A stretch of DNA of 64,000 bases from CBDDIP01 sp965279405 (lineage in GTDB: Bacteria > Actinomycetota > Acidimicrobiia > Acidimicrobiales > Ilumatobacteraceae). Under the pieces are notes generated by a model. It was not told the DNA's origin. It saw only the letters and a list, made by a program, of their open reading frames with translations, and did not search any database. This document shows positions 39,341 through 47,585 of this stretch, one piece after another (position 1 is the first letter of the stretch; every line of letters starts with the position of its first letter). The position numbers and the translations under genes were made by a program. The stretch lies in assembly GCA_965279405.1 (NCBI GenBank), contig OZ257157.1, positions 5,195,374-5,259,373 on the forward strand, given 5' to 3'.

Positions 39341-40315
39341 ATGGGTACGTTCTGGCAGGACCGTCGCGTGGTCGTCACCGGCGGGTCCGGGTTCCTCGGG
39401 CGAGTGGTCGTCGCCAAGCTGCGCGCGCTCGGCGCGGACGTGGTCGTGCCGCGCAGTGCGGACTTCGACCTGACGCAGCCGGGCGTCGCCGAGCGGCTGT
39501 TCGCCGACGCTGCGCCGACGCACGTCGTCCACCTCGCCGCCGACGTCGGTGGCATCGGCTACAACCAGGCCGAACCGGCCCGGCTGTACCTGGCCAACCT
39601 GCTGATGGGCACGCACGTCATCGAGGCCGCTCGATCGACGCCCTCGATCGACAAGACGGTGCTGCTCGGCACGGTGTGCTCGTACCCGAAGTTCACCCCG
39701 GTGCCGTTCCGCGAGGAGAGCCTGTGGGACGGCTACCCGGAGGAGACCAACGCGCCGTACGGCATCGCCAAGAAGGCCCACCTGATCCACGCCCAGGTCA
39801 ACGCGCAGCAGTACGGGCAGCGCTTCTCGTACCTGATCCCGACCAACCTGTACGGGCCCGGCGACAAGTTCCACCCGTCGGTCAGCCACGTCATCCCGGC
39901 GCGCATCAAGCGCTGCGTCGAGGCCCGTGAGCGTGGCGAGGACAAGATGGACGTCTGGGGCACGGGCACCGCCAGCCGCGAGTACCTCTACGTCGAGGAT
40001 GCGGCGGAGGCGATCGTGCTCGCGGCCGAGCACCACGACGACACTGCCGGTCACGTCGAGCCGATCAACCTCGGGACCAATCGCGAGGTCACCATCCGTG
40101 AGACGGTCGAGCTCATCGCGACGATGGTCGGCTACGACGGTGAGCTGGTCTGGGACCCCACCAAGCCCGACGGCCAGCCCCGACGCCGCGTCGATCCGAG
40201 CCGCGCCGAGCAGCTCCTCGGCTGGCGGGCGACGATGCCCTTCGAGGACGGCCTGCGCACCACCATCGACTGGTACCTCGCCAACCGCCAAGCAGCCGAA
40301 CGCGCCCCCGACTGA
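39341..40315 (+). CDS. fcl: GDP-L-fucose synthase
   Basis: Epimerises and reduces GDP-4-keto-6-deoxymannose to GDP-L-fucose, completing the pathway begun by gmd. The 324-aa sequence has the NADP loop VTGGSGFLGRVVV, the motif AADVGGIGYNQAEPA, the catalytic Cys-bearing GTVCSYPKFTPVPF and YxxxK in NAPYGIAKKAHL; LIPTNLYGPGDKF is also diagnostic. The ATG at 39341 has TAGCAT 7 nt upstream, so the mRNA is probably leaderless. Confidence 0.95.
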   Translation: MGTFWQDRRVVVTGGSGFLGRVVVAKLRALGADVVVPRSADFDLTQPGVAERLFADAAPTHVVHLAADVGGIGYNQAEPARLYLANLLMGTHVIEAARSTPSIDKTVLLGTVCSYPKFTPVPFREESLWDGYPEETNAPYGIAKKAHLIHAQVNAQQYGQRFSYLIPTNLYGPGDKFHPSVSHVIPARIKRCVEARERGEDKMDVWGTGTASREYLYVEDAAEAIVLAAEHHDDTAGHVEPINLGTNREVTIRETVELIATMVGYDGELVWDPTKPDGQPRRRVDPSRAEQLLGWRATMPFEDGLRTTIDWYLANRQAAERAPD

Positions 40316-40377
40316 CCCCCGCGCCGCCAGCTCGGGCGCGGCTCACGCTCAACCGCCGGGCTCTCCGAGCGCCGCAC

Positions 40378-40420
40378 GAGGTGAGAGGTGATCGGCCATG
40401 CGGCGCACATCTCTCACCTC
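40378..40420. repeat. 39-bp hairpin repeat, copy 1
   Basis: First of three copies of the core 5'-GGTGAGAGGTGATCGGCC ... CACATCTCTCACC. Here the outer stem extends to 10 bp (GAGGTGAGAG with CTCTCACCTC, 40378-40387 and 40411-40420), with inner pairs GTG/CAC and GCC/GGC. All three copies are in the same orientation. Confidence 0.93.
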
Positions 40421-40441
40421 GCCGGACGACCTGCCCAACCC

Positions 40442-40480
40442 GGTGAGAGGTGATCGGCCATACGGCGCACATCTCTCACC
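40442..40480. repeat. 39-bp hairpin repeat, copy 2
   Basis: Identical to copy 1 over the 39-bp core except one base in the loop (A instead of G at 40462). It lies 21 bp after copy 1 and about 100 bp before the start of the AbiEi/DUF559-type gene. Confidence 0.93.
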
Positions 40481-40581
40481 GCGCGATGGCCGTCGAGCCG
40501 GCCGGAGGTGGCGTCACCCGAGCGCTCGGTACGGTCTGCAGCCGACTTCCCCCGACTTCACCACGACCGAAGAGGGGACCC

Positions 40582-41535
40582 ATGAGCCTCGACCTGCGGG
40601 CACTGCTCGCCGACGCCTCCTGTCACGCCGGCATCGTCACCGAGCGCGATCTCGCCCGGTTCGGGATCACCTTGAACCAACGACGACGCCTGGTCGCTGA
40701 CGGTCTGCTCTGCCGGGTGCTCGACGGCAGCTACCGCATCGCCTCCAGCCCGGAAGACGAGCTCGCCCGGTGCGTCTCGGTCTGCGCCCGACCGTCGGGC
40801 TTGATCGTCGCCGCCCCGACCGCGGGCCGGATCTGGCGGTGGCGGCGGATGCCGAACGATGCGCTCGTGTGGGTGCTTGCACCGCCGCGCAGCAACCCGA
40901 CGGTCGAGCCGTGGGTGCGCGCCTACCGGACGGCGGCGATCTCGCCGAGCGACGTCGTTCGGCGCAGTGACGGGATCGTGGTCACGTCACCGCCGCGGAC
41001 GGCGGTGGACCTGGCTCGCCACCTGTCCGACGAGGACCTGCGTTCGGTGATCGACCAGCTGCGTCACGAGGGCACGTGCAGCCTCGCCACGTTGCGGCGA
41101 GTCGCCGAACCGCTGGCCACGCCCGGGCGTCCGTGGGCGCGTCGGTTCCTCGGCGTCCTCGACCGGATCCCGGAGGGCAAGGCGCCCGAGTCGCATTGGG
41201 AATCCCGGGTGTTCGACGCGCTCCGGCAGCGGGGCATCGACGTCGAGGCGCAGCGCTGGCTCGACGTGCCGGCCTTCGGGCCGATCCGACTCGACGCGTG
41301 CATCACCTCGCTGCGCTGGGGCGTCGAGGTCGACGTGCACCCCGAGCACTTCACCGAGGCGGGCGGTACACGCGATCGCGAGCGCGACCTGGCCTGCCAC
41401 GGCATCGACTGGCAGATCCACCGTGTCGCCCGGCTCACCCTCGAACGCAGCTTCGACAACGCAATGGACACCCTCGCCGCGTCAGCACGACGACGCCGCG
41501 CCCGCGTGCTCGAGCACGCGGGCTTGCAGCCCTGA
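40582..41535 (+). CDS. AbiEi-like/DUF559 protein (putative nuclease)
   Basis: A 317-aa protein in two parts. Residues 1-60 look like the winged-helix start of AbiEi-type antitoxins (GIVTERDLARFGITLNQRRRLVADGLL, split across 17-43). The C-terminal 100 residues resemble DUF559, a PD-(D/E)xK nuclease fold: ESHWESRVFDALRQRG, then DACI and EVDVHPEHF, giving the E...D...ExD pattern. No AbiEii partner is adjacent. A Shine-Dalgarno GAGGGGAC precedes ATG 40582, with a TACGGT box about 50 nt upstream. It is bracketed by copies of the 39-bp hairpin. Likely a defence-, mobility- or repeat-linked gene; activity not proven. Confidence 0.8.
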   Translation: MSLDLRALLADASCHAGIVTERDLARFGITLNQRRRLVADGLLCRVLDGSYRIASSPEDELARCVSVCARPSGLIVAAPTAGRIWRWRRMPNDALVWVLAPPRSNPTVEPWVRAYRTAAISPSDVVRRSDGIVVTSPPRTAVDLARHLSDEDLRSVIDQLRHEGTCSLATLRRVAEPLATPGRPWARRFLGVLDRIPEGKAPESHWESRVFDALRQRGIDVEAQRWLDVPAFGPIRLDACITSLRWGVEVDVHPEHFTEAGGTRDRERDLACHGIDWQIHRVARLTLERSFDNAMDTLAASARRRRARVLEHAGLQP

Positions 41536-41561
41536 CACCTGCCGCCCATCCCGCTGATCCC

Positions 41562-41600
41562 GGTGAGAGGTGATCGGCCATGCGGCGCACATCTCTCACC
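41562..41600. repeat. 39-bp hairpin repeat, copy 3
   Basis: Same orientation and same 39-bp core as copy 1, 26 bp after the stop codon of the AbiEi/DUF559-type gene and about 70 bp before the ferritin-like gene. Confidence 0.93.
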
Positions 41601-41670
41601 TCAGCGGACGACGCTCGATCGGGTGCGGCTGCGTCGATCGTGGGGTGACGGTTCGGGGTACGGTTTTCAC

Positions 41671-42462
41671 ATGCGCACGCAGTTGCCGCCGGGGGCCTTG
41701 GCCCGGGACGATCGTTTCCACCGGATCACCACCGCCGAGCGGTTCAACGACGAGCGACCGAACGACCAGGGCGGCGATCGACGCATCGACCCCGAAGCAG
41801 CATCAGCGGCCGACAACGCTCGCCGGCAGATGCACGGGATCTTCGTCGGCGAGATCCAGGCGCTCGAGGGCGCCGGCCGCACGGCGTTCGACTACACCAC
41901 CGACGAGACCCCGTTCGCGATGAAGCTCGACATGGCCCGCCAGTGCTGGGACGAGGCCCGCCACGTGGAGATCAGCCTGCTGCTCGGCGACCACATGGGC
42001 ATCAACCCAGGCGAGTTCAGCGAGTCGGTCACCCTCTTCGAAGCGGCCTGCCACCCCGACCCTGTGTTCCGCCTCGCCGGGGTCAACCGGGCGCTCGAGG
42101 GCCTGGCCATCGATGTCTTCACCACGATGCGCGACTTCGCCACGGAGATGGGCGACCCGGTGCTCTACTTCGCCGAGGACTGGATGCTCGCCGACGAGGT
42201 CACCCACGTGAAGATGGGCAGCACCTGGCTGCGTGAGGTCACCAAGGACGACAAGGAGCGACAGGCAAGCGCCCTGGAGTTCCAGCGCACGGTGGACGGG
42301 CTGTTCAACTTCCGAGGACTGCGCGGCGAGAGCCGCGAGGCGTCGATCAAGCTCGCCCGCAAGTTCCGCGAGATGGCCGGCTTCGACACTGCTGAGATCG
42401 ACGAGATCGCAGCGATGGCCGAGGCCGACCGAGCGGAGCGGGCCGGCGCCTCCGCCTACTGA
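41671..42462 (+). CDS. Ferritin-like di-iron protein
   Basis: A 263-aa helical protein with a full set of possible di-iron ligands: E61 or E66 (GEIQALEG), E95 and H98 (DEARHVE), E143 (ALEGLAID), E176 and H179 (DEVTHVKM). The spacing resembles the DUF455/ferritin-like class rather than true ferritins; the reaction (oxygenase, oxidase or storage) is unknown. ATG 41671 is chosen: it has TACGGT 6 nt upstream, indicating a leaderless transcript. It converges with the NicX-like gene, the 3' ends overlapping by 7 bp. Confidence 0.8.
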   Translation: MRTQLPPGALARDDRFHRITTAERFNDERPNDQGGDRRIDPEAASAADNARRQMHGIFVGEIQALEGAGRTAFDYTTDETPFAMKLDMARQCWDEARHVEISLLLGDHMGINPGEFSESVTLFEAACHPDPVFRLAGVNRALEGLAIDVFTTMRDFATEMGDPVLYFAEDWMLADEVTHVKMGSTWLREVTKDDKERQASALEFQRTVDGLFNFRGLRGESREASIKLARKFREMAGFDTAEIDEIAAMAEADRAERAGASAY

Positions 42463-43517
42463 GGCACGACGGGCGACGGCGGCTGCAGCTCCGCCGCCAG
42501 CGCCCCGCGACGTACGACGATGCGATCGTCGAGCATCAGCGTGCAGTGCCGCATCGGCAGGTCGAAGTGCCCGGCGGTGAAGCGCCCTGCGTTCTCGTTG
42601 GCGCCCGTCGAGTACAGCACGTTGCCGGCGAACGCGCGGGCCTCGGTGCCCCACGTCTCGCGCCGGTCGAAGAGCTCCACCGATTCCCAGCGCGCCGCCG
42701 GGTTCATGCCCCACCCGACGTGGCTGGTGGCGTAGCTCTCCCGGTCGCCGAACGAGGCGAGGTACTCGCAGAACAGGTCCATGTCCACGCCCTCGCCGTC
42801 GATGGCGACGATGTGGTCGTCGACGATCGTCAGCGCGATCGGTGCGGCAATGATCCGGTTGAAGGTCAGGTTGAGGTCGCCAGCGGCGAGGACCAGCGTG
42901 CCGCTCACCGAGTGCTCGGCGGGGAACGCGAGCACCAGCCCACCCGGCCAGTGGGCGATCGTGCCGGGTCCGTCGGTGAGGCCGGTCGAGCCGGCGGTGA
43001 ACGCGCCGGCGAGCTGCACGGTGAGGTCGCTGCCCGCCTCGCTGGTGATGCGCATCGTCGACGCCGCACGCAGCCACTCGTGGCCGAGGGCGACCCGACG
43101 CGGCAGGTCGTCGTCCCAGCGCAGCCGCTCGAGCACGTCGGGGTGCTCGTTGGAGATCATCAGCACGCGAGTGCCGGCGCCGAGGACGTCGCCGAGCTCG
43201 GGCGCGTGCAGCAGACCTTCGACGGTGCAATCGATGACGAGGTCGGCGGCGCGCAACGCGCTCAACGTGACCGGGTGGCCGGCCAGTGCCTGCGACGCGC
43301 CGGTGGAGCGGATCGGCACGACGTGTGCCGACGGCGGCGTGGGCACGATGACGTCGACGACGCGACCGCCGAGGGACTGCGCGGCGAGTCGGGCGGTCTC
43401 CACCAGCGCAGCGCGGCTCTGCGATTCGCTGAGCAGCGCGACGGTCTCACCCTCGTGCAGGCCGCACCGCGAGAAGTGCTCGGCGAAGGCGGCGATGTAG
43501 CGCCACTCGGTTCCCAT
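42456..43517 (-). CDS. NicX-like 2,5-dihydroxypyridine dioxygenase (M29-related fold)
   Basis: A 353-aa protein of the M29 aminopeptidase-like fold that includes NicX, which opens the ring of 2,5-dihydroxypyridine to N-formylmaleamate. Known NicX iron ligands (H265, H318, D320 in Pseudomonas, from memory) match H266 (SHVGWGMNP), H317 and D319 (AGHFDLPMRH) here, with nearly the same length. A true M29 aminopeptidase would show a different two-metal Glu/His set. The ATG at 43517 shares a base with the stop of the hydrolase gene (TGATG). Substrate identity is inferred. Confidence 0.72.
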   Translation of the reverse strand: MGTEWRYIAAFAEHFSRCGLHEGETVALLSESQSRAALVETARLAAQSLGGRVVDVIVPTPPSAHVVPIRSTGASQALAGHPVTLSALRAADLVIDCTVEGLLHAPELGDVLGAGTRVLMISNEHPDVLERLRWDDDLPRRVALGHEWLRAASTMRITSEAGSDLTVQLAGAFTAGSTGLTDGPGTIAHWPGGLVLAFPAEHSVSGTLVLAAGDLNLTFNRIIAAPIALTIVDDHIVAIDGEGVDMDLFCEYLASFGDRESYATSHVGWGMNPAARWESVELFDRRETWGTEARAFAGNVLYSTGANENAGRFTAGHFDLPMRHCTLMLDDRIVVRRGALAAELQPPSPVVPQ

Positions 43518-44323
43518 CAGGCACCACCTTCGCGCCACTGCTCGACGTGGTCGAGCATCAGCCGGTCGACGACGTGCGGCGCCTCGACGTTCAACAGGTG
43601 GCCGGCGCCGGGAACGACGACGAGGTGCGCGTTCGGGATCAGCTCGGCGATCGCGGCGAGGTAGGCCGGCGGGGTCTCGTCGTCCAGCTCACCGACCAGG
43701 CACAGCGTCGACGCGGTGACCTTCGGGAGCACTCCCCTGCTGTCGTGCGTCACGAGGCAGTCGATCGATCGGCGAAGCGCGTCGGCGCCGATGCGCGACA
43801 TCGCTGCGATCTGTCCCACCAGCGCGTCATCGGTGATCCCCGGTCCAGCCAGCGAGCTGAGCACCCGTCGAGCGAAGTCGGCCGGAGACTGCCCCGCGTC
43901 GAGTGGCGCCAGCCTCGTCGCACGCCACGCTGCGGGATCGGTGCCGTCGAGGCCGAACTTCGGGCTGGTCGCAAGCAAGGTCAGGGTGCAGATCCGCGAC
44001 GGCATCGCTGCCGCGGCGTACTGGGCGATCATCCCGCCGAACGAGATGCCGGTGAGGTGTGCCGACTCGACGCCGATCGCGTCGAGCAGTCGCCCGACCG
44101 CTGCGGCGAGCGCCTCGAACGTGACCGGTCCGTCGAGCGCGTCGGCGGCGCCGTAGCCCGGCAGGTCCCACGCGACCACACGGTGATGCACCGAGAGCGC
44201 GACGAGTTGCGGCTCCCACGAGATCCGGCTGCCACCGAGGCCGTGGAGGAGGACGATCGCTTCACCCGCACCCGCCTCGCGCCACGCCAGACCATCGCGT
44301 TCGACGTCGTGCGGCCCGTGCAT
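43517..44323 (-). CDS. Alpha/beta hydrolase, NicD-like candidate
   Basis: A 268-aa alpha/beta hydrolase with oxyanion motif LLHGLGGSR, nucleophile S94 in GISFGG, an acid near LVGELDDETPP and a histidine in GAGHLLNVEAP. Alone it could be any esterase-like enzyme, but it is translationally coupled to a NicX-like dioxygenase and has the length of N-formylmaleamate deformylase (NicD), which acts on the NicX product. That assignment rests on context. The ATG at 44323 has GATGAT 8 nt upstream and a consensus TTGACA 17 nt before that, lying in the 23-bp palindrome. Confidence 0.7.
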   Translation of the reverse strand: MHGPHDVERDGLAWREAGAGEAIVLLHGLGGSRISWEPQLVALSVHHRVVAWDLPGYGAADALDGPVTFEALAAAVGRLLDAIGVESAHLTGISFGGMIAQYAAAAMPSRICTLTLLATSPKFGLDGTDPAAWRATRLAPLDAGQSPADFARRVLSSLAGPGITDDALVGQIAAMSRIGADALRRSIDCLVTHDSRGVLPKVTASTLCLVGELDDETPPAYLAAIAELIPNAHLVVVPGAGHLLNVEAPHVVDRLMLDHVEQWREGGA

Positions 44324-44331
44324 CGCTGATC

Positions 44332-44394
44332 ATCATCACCGTCGACGACCCTGATGTCAACACTGTTGACATCATCGATGACAGCTCGCACACT
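44332..44394. promoter_or_regulatory. Divergent promoters over a 23-bp palindromic operator
   Basis: A perfect palindrome spans 44352-44374 with 11-bp arms TGATGTCAACA and TGTTGACATCA around one central base. Each arm holds a consensus -35 TTGACA: plus strand 44366-44371 with CACACT at 44389-44394 (17-nt spacer, then 6 nt to the ATG of the ACAD-like gene), and minus strand 44355-44360 with GATGAT at 44332-44337. A bound repressor would block both promoters. The TetR gene at 45567 is the nearest candidate regulator. Confidence 0.75.
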
Positions 44395-44400
44395 GATGCC

Positions 44401-45567
44401 ATGACGAACGTCGATCGCGACGAACTGGTCGCACGCGTCCATGCCCTCGGCCCGACGATGGCGGAACGCGCCGTGGTGCACGACCGCGAGGCCAGCTTCC
44501 CCTTCGACAATTTCGCCGACTTCCGCGACGCCGGGCTGCTGGCCGTGTGCGTGCCGACGAAGTACGGCGGGCTCGGCGCCAGCTACGCCGACTACGTCCG
44601 CGTCAGCGAGGAGGTCGGCCGCTGGTGCGGCGCGACCGCGCTGACCTTCAACATGCACAACGCCACGATGCTGTGGTGCGGCGAAGTCGCCGACCTGCTC
44701 GACCTCTCCCCCGCCGACCGCGAACGCCACGAGGAGGTGCGCGCGGCGATGTTCCGTGGCGTCGTCCAGCGCGGCGACATCCACAGCCAGCCGTTCAGTG
44801 AAGGCCTCGCGCCCGGAGCGACCGCTGGCGTGGCGACGAAGGCGGTGCCGGTGGACGGTGGCTGGCGCGTCACGGGCCGCAAGATCTTCGCCTCGCTGTC
44901 CGGAGCGGCCACCTTCTACAACGTCATCTGCCAGTCGCCCGGCGAGGACGCCATCCGCCTGCTCGGCGTGCCGGCCGACGCCGACGGTGCGGAGATCGTC
45001 GACGACTGGGACCCGCTCGGCATGCGTGGCACGGTGTCGCGCACGCTGCTGATGCGGGACGTGTTCGTGCCGGCGGACAACGAGTGGCTGCCCGCCGGCG
45101 CCTACGACCAGGCAGCGCAGCGCTACCCGTGGCTGTTCCTCTCACTGTGCCCGAGCTACCTCGGCCTCACCGGTGGGGTGCTCGACGTCACCCGCGCCTA
45201 CCTGCGCGGTGAGTTGCCCGGCCAGGCCGCCGGAGCGAGGCGCGACCACCCGATGAAGCAGGTCGGATGGGCCCAGATGCAACTGCGCCACCAGCAGTCG
45301 CGAGCCATGCTCTACCGCGCCATCGACACGGCCACGCTCGACCCGTCGGAGGAGGAGCTGACGCTCGGGTGGGCGGCCGCGATCACGGTGATGGAGCACG
45401 CTGCCGAAGTGGCCAGCACCGCCATTCGCGTGTGCGGCGGGCAGGCGATGCTCAAGCACCTCCCGCTGGAGCGGATGTACCGCGACTCACGGCTGGGTTC
45501 GCTGATGCTGCCGTGGAGCGCGGAGGTGTGCATGGAGCGGCTTGCTAAGGCTCGGTTGTACGACTGA
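44401..45567 (+). CDS. Acyl-CoA-dehydrogenase-like flavoprotein
   Basis: A 388-aa protein with the ACAD fold: VPTKYGGLGASYADYVRVSEE near 44-64, GWRVTGRKIFASLSGAA in the beta domain, DWDPLGMRGTVSR and a C-terminal helical domain with VCGGQAMLKHLPLERMYRD. The usual catalytic-base segment (YEGTxEI) is replaced by LMLPWSAEVC, so the acyl-CoA oxidation chemistry is doubtful; some ACAD-like proteins are instead flavin monooxygenases. It is divergent from the NicX/NicD-like genes over the palindromic operator and coupled by TGATG to the TetR gene. Confidence 0.82.
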   Translation: MTNVDRDELVARVHALGPTMAERAVVHDREASFPFDNFADFRDAGLLAVCVPTKYGGLGASYADYVRVSEEVGRWCGATALTFNMHNATMLWCGEVADLLDLSPADRERHEEVRAAMFRGVVQRGDIHSQPFSEGLAPGATAGVATKAVPVDGGWRVTGRKIFASLSGAATFYNVICQSPGEDAIRLLGVPADADGAEIVDDWDPLGMRGTVSRTLLMRDVFVPADNEWLPAGAYDQAAQRYPWLFLSLCPSYLGLTGGVLDVTRAYLRGELPGQAAGARRDHPMKQVGWAQMQLRHQQSRAMLYRAIDTATLDPSEEELTLGWAAAITVMEHAAEVASTAIRVCGGQAMLKHLPLERMYRDSRLGSLMLPWSAEVCMERLAKARLYD

Positions 45568-46229
45568 TGGCGACCCGCACGGCGCTCAACCGCGACCGCA
45601 TCGTCGACGTGGCGATGGCGATGCTCGAAGACGATCCATCGACGGCCCTGAGCGTGCGCGACCTCGGCGATCGCCTCGGCGTGCACGCGACCGCGCTGTA
45701 CCGCCACTTCCGCGACAAGGACGAGCTCCTGCGGGCGATCGGCGATCGCATCCTCGTCGACGTCACGGCCGGTCTGAAGCCGAGGGCGCCGTGGCGCACG
45801 ACGGTCACGACGGTGTGCGAGCGCCTTCGCGCCGCACATCTCGCTCGTCCGGTGCTGGCGATGCTCAACCAGGGTGAGCCACCGCGGCAACCCAACGAGC
45901 TGGCCGTCACCGAAGCGTTGCTGGCCGCGCTGCAGCGCGCCGGGCTCTCGCCGTCTCAGGTCGCATCGGCGTACCACGCGCTGATCGAGCTGACCATCGG
46001 CTCGGCGACCATCGATGCAGCACTCGCCGCCGAGTCGGCAGCGAGGCGAGCCGCAACCTACCGACGTTGGCGCGCCGACTACGCAGCACTCGATCCCGAC
46101 GAGCATCCGGCGTCCGTCGCGCTCGCCGGCGAGCTCTACGCCGGCACCGCCGACGACCGCTTCCGCTTCGCCCTCGACCTGATGCTCGACGCCCTGACCC
46201 GGATCAGTAGTACGGCAGGTAGGAGGTGA
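45567..46229 (+). CDS. TetR-family regulator
   Basis: A 220-aa regulator. The helix-turn-helix is in LSVRDLGDRLGVHATALYRHFRDKDELLRAIG (split, about 28-59), and the C-terminal part is the ligand-binding helical domain with a segment like TetR_C (DRFRFALDLMLDAL). The ATG shares a base with the ACAD-like stop, so it is cotranscribed. The probable target is the 23-bp palindrome upstream of its own operon. The 3' end overlaps the convergent glutamine-synthetase-like gene by 26 bp. Confidence 0.9.
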   Translation: MATRTALNRDRIVDVAMAMLEDDPSTALSVRDLGDRLGVHATALYRHFRDKDELLRAIGDRILVDVTAGLKPRAPWRTTVTTVCERLRAAHLARPVLAMLNQGEPPRQPNELAVTEALLAALQRAGLSPSQVASAYHALIELTIGSATIDAALAAESAARRAATYRRWRADYAALDPDEHPASVALAGELYAGTADDRFRFALDLMLDALTRISSTAGRR

Positions 46230-47517
46230 GCTCCCAGGGGGCGATGGACTCGAGGTCCCACTCGTTGCCGGCGGCGCTCCACTTGGCGAGCTCGTCGCGA
46301 CGGATGGCGAGGAAGGCGCGCACGAGGTCGGCGCCCATCGCTTCGCACAGCACCGAGTCCGCTTCGAGCGCGTCGAGTGCTTCGGCGAGGTCGTGCGGTG
46401 TGTGCCGGTCGGTGTTCGGGTCTGCGTCACCGTCGCCCTCCTGCGGCGCGCCGCAGTCGAGCCCTTCGGCCACACCGATCAGCGCCGCGTTGAGCATCAC
46501 CGCTGCGGCGAGGTACGGGTTGGCGCTGGCGCAGGGCATGCGGTTCTCGATGCGGGTCGACGAGCCGCGCTCGCCCGGCACGCGGAACGTGCTCATCCGG
46601 TTGTCGAGGCCCCAGTTGGCCCAGTAGCCGGCGATGAGGCCCGGCACGAGACGCTTGTAGCTGTTGACCAACGGCGCCGACATCGCCGCGAGCCCCTCGT
46701 GGTGGGCGATCAGGCCGCCCATGCACTGGCGCGCCAGCGATGACACGCCGTGCTCCGCCGTGGGGTCGTCGAACGAGTTCGCGCCACCGTCGATCGGCAC
46801 GAGCGAGAAGTTGATGTGCAGCCCGCTGCCGACGAAGTGGGCGAACGGGCGGCCCATGTACGTGATCTTGTAGCCCTTCGCCGCGGCGAGCTCGCGGGTC
46901 ATCTCCTTGCAGATGAAGGCACGGTCGGCGGCGTCGAGCGCCAGCCCGTACTTCATGTTCAGCTCCATCTGGCCTGGGTGGAACTCGCCCATCATCCCCT
47001 CGAGGTCGAGGTCGGCGTTCTCCGCCGCGTCGAACATGTCGAACAGCAGGCCGGTGGTGTCGGCGCCCGTGCCGACGCCGTAGACGCGGTGCGACGGGTT
47101 GTCCAGCGGACCGAAGCCACCGGGCGACGAGGCGTCCGGCTGCATCACGTAGAACTCCATCTCGAAGCCGAGCTGCGGCTCGTAGCCGAGGGCACGCCAG
47201 GCGTCGACGACGCGCTTCAACGCGTTGCGCGGTCCGAGCGCCAGCGGCTCGCCCTGGAACTCGAGGTCGGCCATGACGACGTCGGTGTCGACCTCCCAGC
47301 CGGTGCGGCGGGTGCTCGGCAGTGGCACGGTCGACAGGTCGGGGAAGCCCACGTCGGCGGAGTAGCCCTCGACCGGCAGGATGTCGCGATCGGTGGACAT
47401 CGTCAGCGTCGTGACGGCGTGGTGACCGTGCTCGCCGAGGCGCCGCTCGGGGATGTACCGCCCGTGCGAGAGGCCGTTGAGGTCGCACCACATCACACGC
47501 ACACGTCGATTTCCCAT
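46204..47517 (-). CDS. Glutamine-synthetase-family ligase (gamma-glutamylamine type)
   Basis: A 437-aa member of the glutamine synthetase superfamily. It has a reduced N-terminal beta-grasp (VMWCDLNGLSHGRYIPERRL) and the catalytic barrel with GFEMEFYVMQPD, GMMGEFHPGQMELNMKYG, FVGSGLHINFSL and RIENRMPCASANPYLAAAVML. The shortened N-terminus and the sequence favour the PuuA/GlnA3-4-like group that attaches glutamate to amines over true ammonia assimilation. ATG 47517 has TACTGT 9 nt upstream. It converges with the TetR gene, so it is probably a separate transcription unit. Confidence 0.85.
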   Translation of the reverse strand: MGNRRVRVMWCDLNGLSHGRYIPERRLGEHGHHAVTTLTMSTDRDILPVEGYSADVGFPDLSTVPLPSTRRTGWEVDTDVVMADLEFQGEPLALGPRNALKRVVDAWRALGYEPQLGFEMEFYVMQPDASSPGGFGPLDNPSHRVYGVGTGADTTGLLFDMFDAAENADLDLEGMMGEFHPGQMELNMKYGLALDAADRAFICKEMTRELAAAKGYKITYMGRPFAHFVGSGLHINFSLVPIDGGANSFDDPTAEHGVSSLARQCMGGLIAHHEGLAAMSAPLVNSYKRLVPGLIAGYWANWGLDNRMSTFRVPGERGSSTRIENRMPCASANPYLAAAVMLNAALIGVAEGLDCGAPQEGDGDADPNTDRHTPHDLAEALDALEADSVLCEAMGADLVRAFLAIRRDELAKWSAAGNEWDLESIAPWELTSYLPYY

Positions 47518-47585
47518 ATGGGCGGGACAGTACCAAACCCCAAAATCACGGCGGTCGGCACCCGTCGCGGGTGCGACACTGCGCC

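Noticed and set aside
40582..41535. A transposase or RAYT gene
   Set aside because: No Y1 HUH motif or DDE triad is visible; the pattern fits DUF559 and AbiEi instead.
42456..43517. A leucyl aminopeptidase of family M29
   Set aside because: The fold is shared, but the His-xx and HxD positions match NicX better than the two-metal aminopeptidase site. A tree is needed to be sure.
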